Source: Amycolatopsis sp. cg9 (lineage in GTDB: Bacteria; Actinomycetota; Actinomycetes; Mycobacteriales; Pseudonocardiaceae). From it: 64,000 nucleotides of DNA. The notes beneath the pieces were generated by a model. It did no database searches. It was given only the letters and a program-made list of their open reading frames with translations, and was not told the DNA's origin. The translations under genes were made by a program, and so were the position numbers. Shown in pieces: positions 9,526-17,750 of this stretch (positions are counted from its first letter, which is position 1; each line of letters starts with the position of its first letter). Where the stretch lies: the NCBI RefSeq assembly GCF_041346945.1, contig NZ_CP166850.1, positions 5,874,501 to 5,938,500 on the forward strand, written 5' to 3'.

Positions 9526-10383
9526 ATGCGGAAGCTGCTTGCCCTCCTTTGCTGTGCCTTGGCCGCCACGGCGGTCACGATCGCGCCGGCCGGTGCGGCG
9601 GCCGCGCCCGGGGTCGTACCCGGCTTGACCGGCGCCGCCGCGAAGGCGGCCGCCGGGCCGATGGCCGATCGGTTCCTGCAGCTGCGCCAAGGGAAAACCG
9701 TCGCGCAGCGGCACACGTTCTGGGGGCCCGAACCCCAGCTCGCCACCAGCGCCGACGGGCTGGTGGTCACCCAGAGCGTCACCCCCGGCCTGCGCATCTC
9801 CAACCGCAACGACGTCGTGTACGCACCCACGATGAAGCCGACCGGCCACTCGTGCGTCGAGGTCGTCACCGCCTACGGGCTCGGTGAAGCGGCGCAGGTC
9901 TGGGCGTGGGACTGGTGCCGTTCGGTGTCGCCGGCGAAGGTCGTCCCGATCGACAGCGCCTTCCTGGCGAGCTACACCACCTCGGTCGACGGGCACCCGG
10001 CCTACACCGTGCAGGAGGTCCGGACCAACACGACGGCCAACAGCTGGACGGCCTCGCTGTACAACGTGAAGACCGGCGCGTGGGACACGCTGTTCACCCA
10101 GAGCGGCAGCGACCAGAGCTCGCTGGACGAGGGCTGGGACATCTTCGAGCTGTATTCGACGCGCAACCCCGCGACCGGCAACGCCTACTACTGCTCGGAT
10201 GCCCGCGGCTCGGTGTTCGAGTCGAGCTCGCTGCAGCTGCGCGTCGGCGGCCGCTGGGTGCCGGCGTCGCCGGCGAACTCGCCGCTGCGCCCGACCGCGA
10301 ACCCGCGACCGGCCGACTACGACTGCTCGACGCTGCGGTTCGAGGTGCCGGCGCCGAACAGCGCCTGGCGGGTCACGGTCTGA
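9526..10383 (+). CDS. Secreted protein of unknown function
   Basis: A 285-residue protein with a clear signal peptide (MRKLLALLCCALAATAVT, then Ala-rich) and no other membrane segment. The mature part is rich in Tyr, Trp, Ser and Thr and has four cysteines (HSCVEV, DWCRS, YYCSD, DYDCST), compatible with two disulfides in an extracellular beta-rich domain. I do not recognise a family. The start at 9526 follows GAGGAG; in-frame upstream starts would destroy the signal peptide. It is divergent from the glycoside hydrolase gene, so a related extracellular role is possible but unproven. Confidence 0.75.
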   Translation: MRKLLALLCCALAATAVTIAPAGAAAAPGVVPGLTGAAAKAAAGPMADRFLQLRQGKTVAQRHTFWGPEPQLATSADGLVVTQSVTPGLRISNRNDVVYAPTMKPTGHSCVEVVTAYGLGEAAQVWAWDWCRSVSPAKVVPIDSAFLASYTTSVDGHPAYTVQEVRTNTTANSWTASLYNVKTGAWDTLFTQSGSDQSSLDEGWDIFELYSTRNPATGNAYYCSDARGSVFESSSLQLRVGGRWVPASPANSPLRPTANPRPADYDCSTLRFEVPAPNSAWRVTV

Positions 10384-10465
10384 GCGGGGAGTCGCGAAGC
10401 CGGCCGCGCTGACCAGGAGTCCGCCCGGGCCCGGCAACGCCGCGGCGGCGGGCGACCCGGCCGGT

Positions 10466-11434
10466 TCAGGAACAGTCCTCGAGCAGCTCGCGGCCGCGTT
10501 CGCGCCACCAGGTGTCGAACGCGGCGCTGCAGCCCTCGCGGCCGGCGTAGCTCGCCGCGACGGCGGCGTGGATCTCCCCGGCGTGCGCCGCCACCGGGGT
10601 GCCCGGCCGGTAGCAGAGACGCAGCTCCTGCCACAGCGGCTCGCCCTCGATGGCGCGCACGGCGACGGTCGACGGCCGGTCTTCGCGCGTCGCCAGTGCC
10701 GGTGCGACGGCCATGCCGGCGCGGACGAGGTCCAGCAGCGTGGCCAGGCACCGCGGCTGGTGCGGCTGGTCGAGCACGACGCCGTGGCGCCGGCACACCC
10801 GCTGCAGGTACGCCGACCAGCGCGTCGTGCCCGGCGGGTCGTCGGCCCACGGGTGCTCGCCGAGGCCGGCGAACGGGACCGCGGGTGCCGCGGCCAGCGG
10901 GTGGTCGGGCGAGAGGATCACGAACACCGGCTCCCGCGGGTGCACCACCAGGGTCTCGATGCCGTCGGGAACGACGGCGCCGGGTAGTGGTGGCAGGTAG
11001 ACCAACGCGAGGTCCAGCCCGCCCGCGGCGAGCCGGGCGAGGGTGACCGACTCGTCCTGGTCCTCGTGCACGCTCACCCCGCGGGTCCACGGCTGCTCGC
11101 CCAGCCAGCGCGACACGGCCAGGTGCAGGAAACCGCAGTAGCCGCCGACGCGCAGGGGCCCGGTGAGCGCCCGCTGTTCGCCGATCCGGTCGGTCAGCGC
11201 GGACACGCCGGCCAGCACCGCCCGGGCTTCGGTGACGACGTCGGTGCCGAGCCGGGTGGGCTCGCACCCGGTGGGGGACCGGAGGAACAGGGCGCCGCCG
11301 ACCGACCGTTCCACCCGGCGCAGGAGCCCGGACAGCGCCGGCTGCGAAACGTGCAGCACGCGGGCCGCGCGGGTGAGGCTGCGCGCGTCGGCGACGGCCA
11401 CGAGGGCACGCAGGTGGCGCAGTTCGAGCTCCAC
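10466..11434 (-). CDS. LysR-family transcriptional regulator
   Basis: A 322-residue LysR-type regulator. The N-terminal winged helix is typical (LRHLRALVAVADARSLTRAARVLHVSQPALSGLLRRVE), followed by the LysR effector domain (GPLRVGGYCGFL onward; HPREPVFVILSPDHPLA). A GTG at 11434 gives MELELRHLRAL, the usual N-terminus; an upstream in-frame ATG adds 12 residues and is less likely. The gene points away from ileS and towards the secreted-protein gene with no divergently transcribed partner right next to its start, so its target is not evident. Confidence 0.87.
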   Translation of the reverse strand: MELELRHLRALVAVADARSLTRAARVLHVSQPALSGLLRRVERSVGGALFLRSPTGCEPTRLGTDVVTEARAVLAGVSALTDRIGEQRALTGPLRVGGYCGFLHLAVSRWLGEQPWTRGVSVHEDQDESVTLARLAAGGLDLALVYLPPLPGAVVPDGIETLVVHPREPVFVILSPDHPLAAAPAVPFAGLGEHPWADDPPGTTRWSAYLQRVCRRHGVVLDQPHQPRCLATLLDLVRAGMAVAPALATREDRPSTVAVRAIEGEPLWQELRLCYRPGTPVAAHAGEIHAAVAASYAGREGCSAAFDTWWRERGRELLEDCS

Positions 11435-11675
11435 GCTTCCCACTGTAGGCCGGGTGATCAGCGGGGACACCCGACCTGAGTCGGGTAGTGCGCGCGAAAG
11501 GGGAGGGCTCGGCGGCGAACGGGGGGCGTTCCGCCGCCGAGCCGGACTGCCGTGCCCGGACCGATCGGGGGGCGTGCCGGTCCGAGCACCTCAGCACCGA
11601 CAAGAGGGCCGGGCGCCGCCGGAATGACGTCCCGGGCCCGCATTCACCGGTTCGGGTGACGCGGGCAGGCGCCGG

Positions 11676-11681
11676 TATAGT
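11676..11681 (+). promoter_or_regulatory. Probable -10 box of the ileS leader
   Basis: TATAGT precedes the T-box leader by about seven bases and fits the actinobacterial -10 consensus. No clear -35 hexamer is seen at 16-18 bases upstream. Confidence 0.5.
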
Positions 11682-11687
11682 GCTCGG

Positions 11688-11918
11688 GCACAGGCACCGA
11701 TCCGGCGATCACCGGGGAGCCTCCGGAAGAACGGGCCGGCCGGCCCCGGTAGAACCGGACGGGATGTCGCACGTCACGCGGCCGAAGCGAGGGGCACCCG
11801 GTCCGCCGGGGGCAAGCGGGGTGGTACCGCGGAGAGCCGGGCAGCCGGGCTTCGTCCCCGCAGGGATGAGCTGACACTCATCCGTGCGAGACGTGACGAA
11901 GCCGAGGAGCCCGCGACC
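11688..11918 (+). ncRNA. T-box riboswitch (isoleucine, translational type)
   Basis: The leader holds the conserved T-box TGGTACCGCGG (11822-11832), which pairs with the uncharged tRNA acceptor end. Upstream is a short Stem I with an ATC (Ile) specifier at 11708-11710 in the context GATCACCGGGGAGC, the standard actinobacterial ileS arrangement. There is no T-rich terminator. Instead GGCTTCGTC (11848-11856) can pair with GACGAAGCC (11895-11903), directly before the GAGGAG ribosome site, as in translation-controlling T-boxes. Uncharged tRNA-Ile should expose the ribosome site and raise IleRS synthesis. The 5' end is approximate. Confidence 0.88.
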
Positions 11919-14900
11919 ATGACCGAGAACAGTCCGTTCACCCCGCTGCCGGCCGACGTCGACTTCGGTGCCCTCGAGCGCGGCGTGATCACGTGGTGGC
12001 AGGACAACGACGTGTTCGCCCGCAGCCTGAAGCAGACCGCGGACGGCCCGCCCTGGGTGTTCTACGAGGGGCCGCCCACCGCGAACGGGCACCCCGGCAC
12101 CCACCACGTCGAGGCCCGGGTCTTCAAGGACGTCTTCCCGCGCTACCGCACGATGCGGGGCTACTCGGTGCCCCGCCAGGCCGGCTGGGACTGCCACGGG
12201 CTGCCGGTCGAACTCGCCGTGGAGAAGGAACTCGGGCTCTCCGGCAAGCCCGACATCGAGCAGCTCGGGATCGCCGAGTTCAACGACCGCTGCCGGGAAT
12301 CCGTGCTGCGCCACGTCGGCGAGTTCGAGCAGCTCACCGAGCGCATGGGCTACTGGATCGACCTGTCCCACCCCTACCGGACGATGTCGCCGGAGTACGT
12401 CGACAGCGTCTGGTGGTCGCTGCAGCGCATCCACGAGGCCGGCCGGCTGGTCGAGGACTTCCGGGTCGCGCCCTACTGCGCCAAGGACGGCACCACGCTG
12501 TCCGACCACGAGGTGGCCCAGGGCTACGAGGTCGTGACCGATCCGTCGGTCTACGTCCGGTTCCCGCTGACCACGCCGGTCGCCGGGGTCGCCGGGGCCG
12601 AGCTCCTGATCTGGACCACCACTCCGTGGACGCTCGTGTCGAACACCGCGGTCGCGGTGCACCCCGAGGTCACCTACGTCGTGGCCCGCACCGCCGAAGG
12701 CACCTTCGTGGTGGCCGAGCCGCGGGTCGCCGCCGTGCTGGGCGAGGACGCCGAGGTCTTGGCGACGGTGACCGGCGCGGAGCTGGCCGGGCTGCGCTAC
12801 CGGCGTCCGTTCGACCTGGTCGAGATCCCCGACGCGCACGTCGTGGTGCCCGCCGAGTACGTGACCACCGCGGACGGCACCGGCCTGGTGCACCAGGCGC
12901 CCGCGTTCGGCGCGGACGACCTCGCGGTCTGCCGCGCGAACGGCCTGCCGCTGGTCAACCCGGTCGGCCCGGACGGCCGGTTCCTCGCCACCGTGCCGCT
13001 CGTGGGCGGGCTGTTCTTCAAGGACGCGGACGCGCCGCTCGTCGAAGCACTGCGGCAGAGCGGGGTGTTGTTCCGCTACGAGGAGTTCGAGCACTCCTAC
13101 CCGCACTGCTGGCGCTGCCACACGCCGTTGATCCACTACGCGCAGCCGTCGTGGTACATCCGCACCACGGAGGTGCGTGAGGCGCTGGTGCGCGAAAACG
13201 AGCGGACCAACTGGTTCCCCGAGCACATCAAGCACGGCCGCTACGGCGACTGGCTGGAGCACAACGTCGACTGGGCGTTGTCGCGCTCGCGGTACTGGGG
13301 TACGCCGCTTCCGTTGTGGCGCTGCGGGAACGGGCACGTCACGGCCGTCGGCTCACGCGCCGAGCTGGGTACGCTGGCGGGCCGGGACCTGGCCGGGCTG
13401 GACCCGCACCGCCCGTACGTCGACGCGATCACGTTCGCCTGCCCCGACTGCGGGGAGACCGCCACCCGCGTCCCCGAGGTGATCGACGCCTGGTACGACT
13501 CGGGCGCGATGCCGTTCGCGTCCCTCGGGTACCCGCACCTGCCGGGCAGCGTCGAGGCGTTCGAAAAGACTTACCCGGCCCAGTACATCTGCGAAGCGAT
13601 CGACCAGACCCGCGGCTGGTTCTACACCCTGATGGCGATCGGCACGCTGGTCTTCGACAAGTCCTCGTACGAGAACGTCGTCTGCCTCGGCCACATCCTG
13701 GCCGAAGACGGCCGCAAGATGAGCAAGCACCTCGGCAACATCCTCGAGCCGATCCCGCTGATGGACGCGCACGGCGCCGACGCGCTGCGCTGGTTCATGG
13801 CGTGCTCCGGTTCGCCGTGGTCGGCGCGGCGGGTCGGTGCCGGGCCGCTGGCCGAGATCGTGCGGAAGGTCCTGCTGACGTACTGGAACACCGCGTCGTT
13901 CTTTTCGCTCTACGCGGCGGGAGCGGCCTGGACGCCGGAATCGGCGCGCCCGGCCGGCGCGCGGCACGTGCTGGACCGCTGGATCCTCGCCGAGCTGCAG
14001 GCGCTGACCGCGGGGGTCACCGAGCAGCTGGACGCCTACGACACCGCGCGTGCCGGCCGGCTGCTCGCCGACTTCGTCGACGACCTGTCGAACTGGTACG
14101 TCCGCCGGTCGCGGCAGCGCTTCTGGGCCGGGGACCAGGACGCGCTTTCCACGCTGTACGAGTGCCTCGACGTGCTCACCCGGCTGCTGGCGCCACTGGT
14201 GCCGTTCATCACCGAAGAGGTGTGGCAGCTCCTCGTCCGCCGCGGCGATCCGGCGGCGGCCGAGTCGGTCCACCTCGCGACCTGGCCGCGGGTGCGGGAC
14301 GAGCTCCTCGTCGCGGAGCTGCCCGGGCAGGTCGCGACCGCGCGGGCGCTGGCCGAGGCCGGTCGCGCGGCGCGCAAGACGACGAGCATCCGGGTGCGGC
14401 AGCCGCTCGCCCGCGCGCTGGTCGGCCTGCCGCCGGGCGTCGCGCTGCCCCAGGACCTGCTCGACGACGTCGCCGACGAACTGAACGTCAAGGCGCTGCA
14501 CCCGCTGGACGCGGCGAGCGCGGTCGTGGACGTCCAGGTGAAGGCGAACTTCCGCGAGCTGGGCAAGCGGTTCGGCAAGCGCACCCAGCAGGTCGCCACC
14601 GCGATCGCCGGGTCGGATCCCGGGGCCGTGGTGGCGAGCCTGCGGGACCGGGACGCGTTCACCGTCGACGTGGCGGGGGAAGAACTGGAACTGGGCGCGG
14701 CCGACGTGCTGGTGACGGAGGTCCCGCGCACGGGCTGGGTCGTGGAATCGCAGCGCGGCGTGACCATCGCGCTGGACACCGAGGTCACGCCGGACCTGGC
14801 GGCCGAAGGGATCGCCCGCGACGTCGTCCGGGTGGTGCAGCAGGCGCGCCGGGACGCCGGTCTCGAGGTCGCCGACCGCATCACCCTGACGATCGGCGCC

Positions 14901-15023
14901 CCGGCGGAAGTGCGGCAAGCCGTCCTGGCGCACCAGGACTTCATCGCCCACGAGACCCTCGCGACTTCCTTGACCGTGTCCGGGGAAGCCGAGGAGATCG
15001 CCGTGCGGGTCGCCAAGGCGTGA
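11919..15023 (+). CDS. ileS: Isoleucyl-tRNA synthetase, type II
   Basis: A 1034-residue class Ia aminoacyl-tRNA synthetase that charges tRNA-Ile. The HIGH signature has the type II (eukaryote-like) form GHPGTHH near residue 58, and the KMSKS loop is KMSKHLGN near residue 600. A zinc-type CWRCH segment and a CPDC pair lie between them, followed by the anticodon-binding domain and the C-terminal extension expected of the long actinobacterial enzyme. The editing domain contains the TTPWTLVSNTA motif. Type II enzymes are typically insensitive to mupirocin. Its own T-box leader argues for the housekeeping copy rather than a resistance gene, although it abuts the biosynthetic cluster. Confidence 0.95.
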   Translation: MTENSPFTPLPADVDFGALERGVITWWQDNDVFARSLKQTADGPPWVFYEGPPTANGHPGTHHVEARVFKDVFPRYRTMRGYSVPRQAGWDCHGLPVELAVEKELGLSGKPDIEQLGIAEFNDRCRESVLRHVGEFEQLTERMGYWIDLSHPYRTMSPEYVDSVWWSLQRIHEAGRLVEDFRVAPYCAKDGTTLSDHEVAQGYEVVTDPSVYVRFPLTTPVAGVAGAELLIWTTTPWTLVSNTAVAVHPEVTYVVARTAEGTFVVAEPRVAAVLGEDAEVLATVTGAELAGLRYRRPFDLVEIPDAHVVVPAEYVTTADGTGLVHQAPAFGADDLAVCRANGLPLVNPVGPDGRFLATVPLVGGLFFKDADAPLVEALRQSGVLFRYEEFEHSYPHCWRCHTPLIHYAQPSWYIRTTEVREALVRENERTNWFPEHIKHGRYGDWLEHNVDWALSRSRYWGTPLPLWRCGNGHVTAVGSRAELGTLAGRDLAGLDPHRPYVDAITFACPDCGETATRVPEVIDAWYDSGAMPFASLGYPHLPGSVEAFEKTYPAQYICEAIDQTRGWFYTLMAIGTLVFDKSSYENVVCLGHILAEDGRKMSKHLGNILEPIPLMDAHGADALRWFMACSGSPWSARRVGAGPLAEIVRKVLLTYWNTASFFSLYAAGAAWTPESARPAGARHVLDRWILAELQALTAGVTEQLDAYDTARAGRLLADFVDDLSNWYVRRSRQRFWAGDQDALSTLYECLDVLTRLLAPLVPFITEEVWQLLVRRGDPAAAESVHLATWPRVRDELLVAELPGQVATARALAEAGRAARKTTSIRVRQPLARALVGLPPGVALPQDLLDDVADELNVKALHPLDAASAVVDVQVKANFRELGKRFGKRTQQVATAIAGSDPGAVVASLRDRDAFTVDVAGEELELGAADVLVTEVPRTGWVVESQRGVTIALDTEVTPDLAAEGIARDVVRVVQQARRDAGLEVADRITLTIGAPAEVRQAVLAHQDFIAHETLATSLTVSGEAEEIAVRVAKA

Positions 15024-15024
15024 G

Positions 15025-16473
15025 TCAGGCGACCCGGTCGCGGGGCCTCCCCGCGGTGGACCGCGCGAGGGCGCCGTCGATCCGCGCCAAGCTGCGCTCG
15101 GGGCCGAGCAGGACGAGGAAGTCGAGCAGCAGGTGACCGGCGGCGCGCCCGGTGACGGCGGTGCGCACCGCCGTCACCGACGTCTTGGCGAGCTCGCCCT
15201 TGAGGAGGGCCGAGAGCGTTTCTCCGGTCCACGGGGTGAGGGCGGCCAGCGCGTCGCGGGCGGCCTGCAGCGCGTCGAAGTCCGCTTCGTGGATCGCGGC
15301 GGGCTCGTCGTCGAAGAGGACCGCCGCCGCCCGCGCGGCTTCGGGAAGCGACTTCGCCCGGCGCCGCAAGGCGGGAGCCGCCCGGGTGAGCAGGGCGAGC
15401 CGGTCCCCGTCCAGCGGGGCCAGGTACGGCAGGAGCGCGTCGGTGAACTCCTCGGCGGTCAGCTCGCGCAGGTGAGTCGTGTCGAGGTCGGTCAGCCGCT
15501 TGACGTCGAGCCGGCCGGGGCGGGTGCGGACGCGCCGGACGTCGAAGTCCGCCACCAGCTCCGCCGGCGTGAAGACGCCGCCGCGCGTGGGGTGCGACCA
15601 GCCCAGCGCGGCCAGGTAGTTGACCATCGTCCGCGCTTGGACGCCCGCGTCGCGGTAGCCCAGCGCGTCCGCGGCGGGATCCTCCTGGCTGTTGAGGATC
15701 TTCGCGTTCGAGGCGAGCACCATCGGCACGTGCCCGAGCCGGGGGACCGCGCGGGCGACGCCGATGCGTTCGAGTGCCCGGTAAGCCGCGAGCTGGCGCG
15801 GCACCAGCGGCAGCATCGCGTCGCCGCGGATGTTGTGCGTGATGCCCATCAGCGCGTCGTCCACCGGGCCGGCGAGCGCGAAGGTCGGCCGCCCGTTGGC
15901 GCGCACCAGCACCGGGTCGGCCGCGTCGCCCGCCTTGAAGACGATCTCGCCGCGCGCGAGGTCGTCGAAGACCGTCTCGCCCGCGGGCAGGCGCAGCCGC
16001 AGCGAAGGGCGGCGGCCGGCGGCGCGGTGCGCGGCCTTTTCCCGCTCGCTCGAGTGCCGGTCGGCGTTGTCGTAGCCGAGCCGCGGGTCCTGGCCGGCCC
16101 GGGTGCGCCGTTCGGCGACCTCTTCCGGCGTCGAGAACGATTCGTACAGCTCGCCGGCCGCCAGCAGCCGCCGGGCCACGTCGAGGTGCAGCTCACGGCG
16201 CTCGGTCTGCAGGTACGGACCGTGCGCGCCGCCGGTCCCCGGCCCCTCGTCCCAGTCGAGGCCCAGCCAGCGCAGCACGTCGAGCAGGGGCTCGTAGAAC
16301 TCGGGCCGCACCCGGGCCTCGTCGGTGTCCTCGACGCGCAGGACGAAGGTGCCGCCGTGGTGGCGGGCCAAGGCCCAGTTGAAGACCGCCATGCGCACCA
16401 GGCCGAGGCTCGGCCGGCCGATCGGCGAGGGGGCGAAGACGGTGCGCACCGGCGCGGGGGGAAGGTCGTGCAT
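15025..16473 (-). CDS. Glutamyl-tRNA synthetase paralogue with degenerate active-site motifs
   Basis: A 482-residue GluRS-like protein: Rossmann core (VFAPSPIG, LRVEDTDEARV, LGLDWDEGPG), stem-contact fold and a C-terminal helical anticodon-binding region. The usual HIGH motif (LHIGGAR) is replaced by PSLGLVR, and the usual KLSKR loop reads AKILNSQED, so both ATP-handling signatures are lost. It is the last gene of the leftward operon containing glutamate mutase and asnB, 40 bases after the exporter gene, and ends one base from the ileS stop. A normal housekeeping role is unlikely. It may be a self-resistance decoy, a catalyst acting on glutamate or methylaspartate with another acceptor, or an inactive remnant. 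Confidence 0.85.
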   Translation of the reverse strand: MHDLPPAPVRTVFAPSPIGRPSLGLVRMAVFNWALARHHGGTFVLRVEDTDEARVRPEFYEPLLDVLRWLGLDWDEGPGTGGAHGPYLQTERRELHLDVARRLLAAGELYESFSTPEEVAERRTRAGQDPRLGYDNADRHSSEREKAAHRAAGRRPSLRLRLPAGETVFDDLARGEIVFKAGDAADPVLVRANGRPTFALAGPVDDALMGITHNIRGDAMLPLVPRQLAAYRALERIGVARAVPRLGHVPMVLASNAKILNSQEDPAADALGYRDAGVQARTMVNYLAALGWSHPTRGGVFTPAELVADFDVRRVRTRPGRLDVKRLTDLDTTHLRELTAEEFTDALLPYLAPLDGDRLALLTRAAPALRRRAKSLPEAARAAAVLFDDEPAAIHEADFDALQAARDALAALTPWTGETLSALLKGELAKTSVTAVRTAVTGRAAGHLLLDFLVLLGPERSLARIDGALARSTAGRPRDRVA

Positions 16474-16513
16474 GGTCGTACTCCACGGGTCGTGACTGGT
16501 GGACTGGCGGGGC

Positions 16514-17734
16514 TCAGGAGGCGGCGGGGACTTCGGCGGGCTGGGGGTTCTTGCGCGCGGCCCACGCCACGACCGCGCCCGTCGGCAGGCTCGCGAGCAC
16601 GAACGCCGCGCCCAGCACGAACCACCCCGGGGAACCCCATTCGATCATCAGGAACGTCAGCAGGGTGGGGGCCACCATGACCGCGGCCGCGTAGCCGGTC
16701 ATCGAGAAACCCTGGTACTGGCCTTGCTTCCCGGGCGGGGCGAGCTTGAAGGTGATCGTCCAGACGGCCGCGGACACGAGCATCTCGCCCAGCGCGAGCA
16801 CCGCGCCCGCCGCCACCAGCAGGACGATCGACAGGGCCGTCGGGCCGAAGGCCGAGAACGAGAAGAGCGCGCACGCGGCCAGCAGGACGAAGCCGGACAG
16901 CCGGGCGGTGCGCACGGCCCGCGCCATCGTGCTCACCCGCATGCCGATCCGGATCTGGAAGAGGATCACCGCGACGCTGTTCAGCACGAACAGCACGGTG
17001 ACCACGGCGGTCGGGACGTGGGTGTGCCGGGTGATCCACAGCGGCACCACCAGTTCCAGCAGCACCGTGTGCAGCGAGAGGACCGCGGTGATCGCGGTGA
17101 GTGCCGCGAAGGGCGCGTCGCGCAGCACGGCCCGTTTCGGCGCGCCCGCCGCCGGCGCGGGGGCCGGCGGGACGTAGGGGAGCGACCGGAACAGCGCCGC
17201 CGAGACGAAGTAGCTCAGCACGTTCACGATCAGCACGACCGAAAACGCCGTCGGCGTCGCGATCTGCAGGGCGATCCCGGCGACCGCGGCGCCCACGCCG
17301 ATGCCGATGTTGTTGACCGAGCGCACCACCGCCTGCGTCCGGACCACGCCCTCGGCGTCGACCAGGCCGGCGATCAGGGCTTGCAGGGCGGCGCGCGATC
17401 CGCGTTGCACCACCACGAAGAAGCAGGCCGTGACCAGCAGTGCGGCGAAGCTGCGCACGAACAGGTACCCGGCCGTGCCGACGCCGTTGAGCGCGACGAG
17501 CCACGCGGTCGTCGCGCGCGGGCCGAGCCGGTCGGCCAGGTGCCCCAGCGGCATGCCCGCCGGCAGGCCGACCGCGCCGGCGATGGTCAGCCCGAGGCCC
17601 AGCTTGGCCGGCGAAAGCCCGGCCACCTGGGTGAAGTAGAGCGCCGAGCAGGTCATGAACGCGCCGTACCCCGCCGTCAGGAACAGGCTCGCGAGCGCGA
17701 TCCGGCGCGCGGCCGCGGGTATCGAGCGGAACAC
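16514..17734 (-). CDS. Major facilitator superfamily exporter
   Basis: A 406-residue membrane protein with 12 predicted helices and the MFS loop 2-3 signature GHLADRLGPRATT. It begins 16 bases after the asnB stop in the same operon as the glutamate mutase and adenylation genes. The likely job is export of the cluster product, giving self-protection. The substrate cannot be inferred from sequence alone. Confidence 0.88.
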   Translation of the reverse strand: MFRSIPAAARRIALASLFLTAGYGAFMTCSALYFTQVAGLSPAKLGLGLTIAGAVGLPAGMPLGHLADRLGPRATTAWLVALNGVGTAGYLFVRSFAALLVTACFFVVVQRGSRAALQALIAGLVDAEGVVRTQAVVRSVNNIGIGVGAAVAGIALQIATPTAFSVVLIVNVLSYFVSAALFRSLPYVPPAPAPAAGAPKRAVLRDAPFAALTAITAVLSLHTVLLELVVPLWITRHTHVPTAVVTVLFVLNSVAVILFQIRIGMRVSTMARAVRTARLSGFVLLAACALFSFSAFGPTALSIVLLVAAGAVLALGEMLVSAAVWTITFKLAPPGKQGQYQGFSMTGYAAAVMVAPTLLTFLMIEWGSPGWFVLGAAFVLASLPTGAVVAWAARKNPQPAEVPAAS

Positions 17735-17750
17735 CGGGAACTCCTTCGCG

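Noticed and set aside
11919..15023. ileS as a self-resistance gene of the cluster
   Set aside because: Type II IleRS is the common actinobacterial form and this gene has its own isoleucine T-box, which fits a housekeeping role; whether a second ileS exists cannot be seen here.
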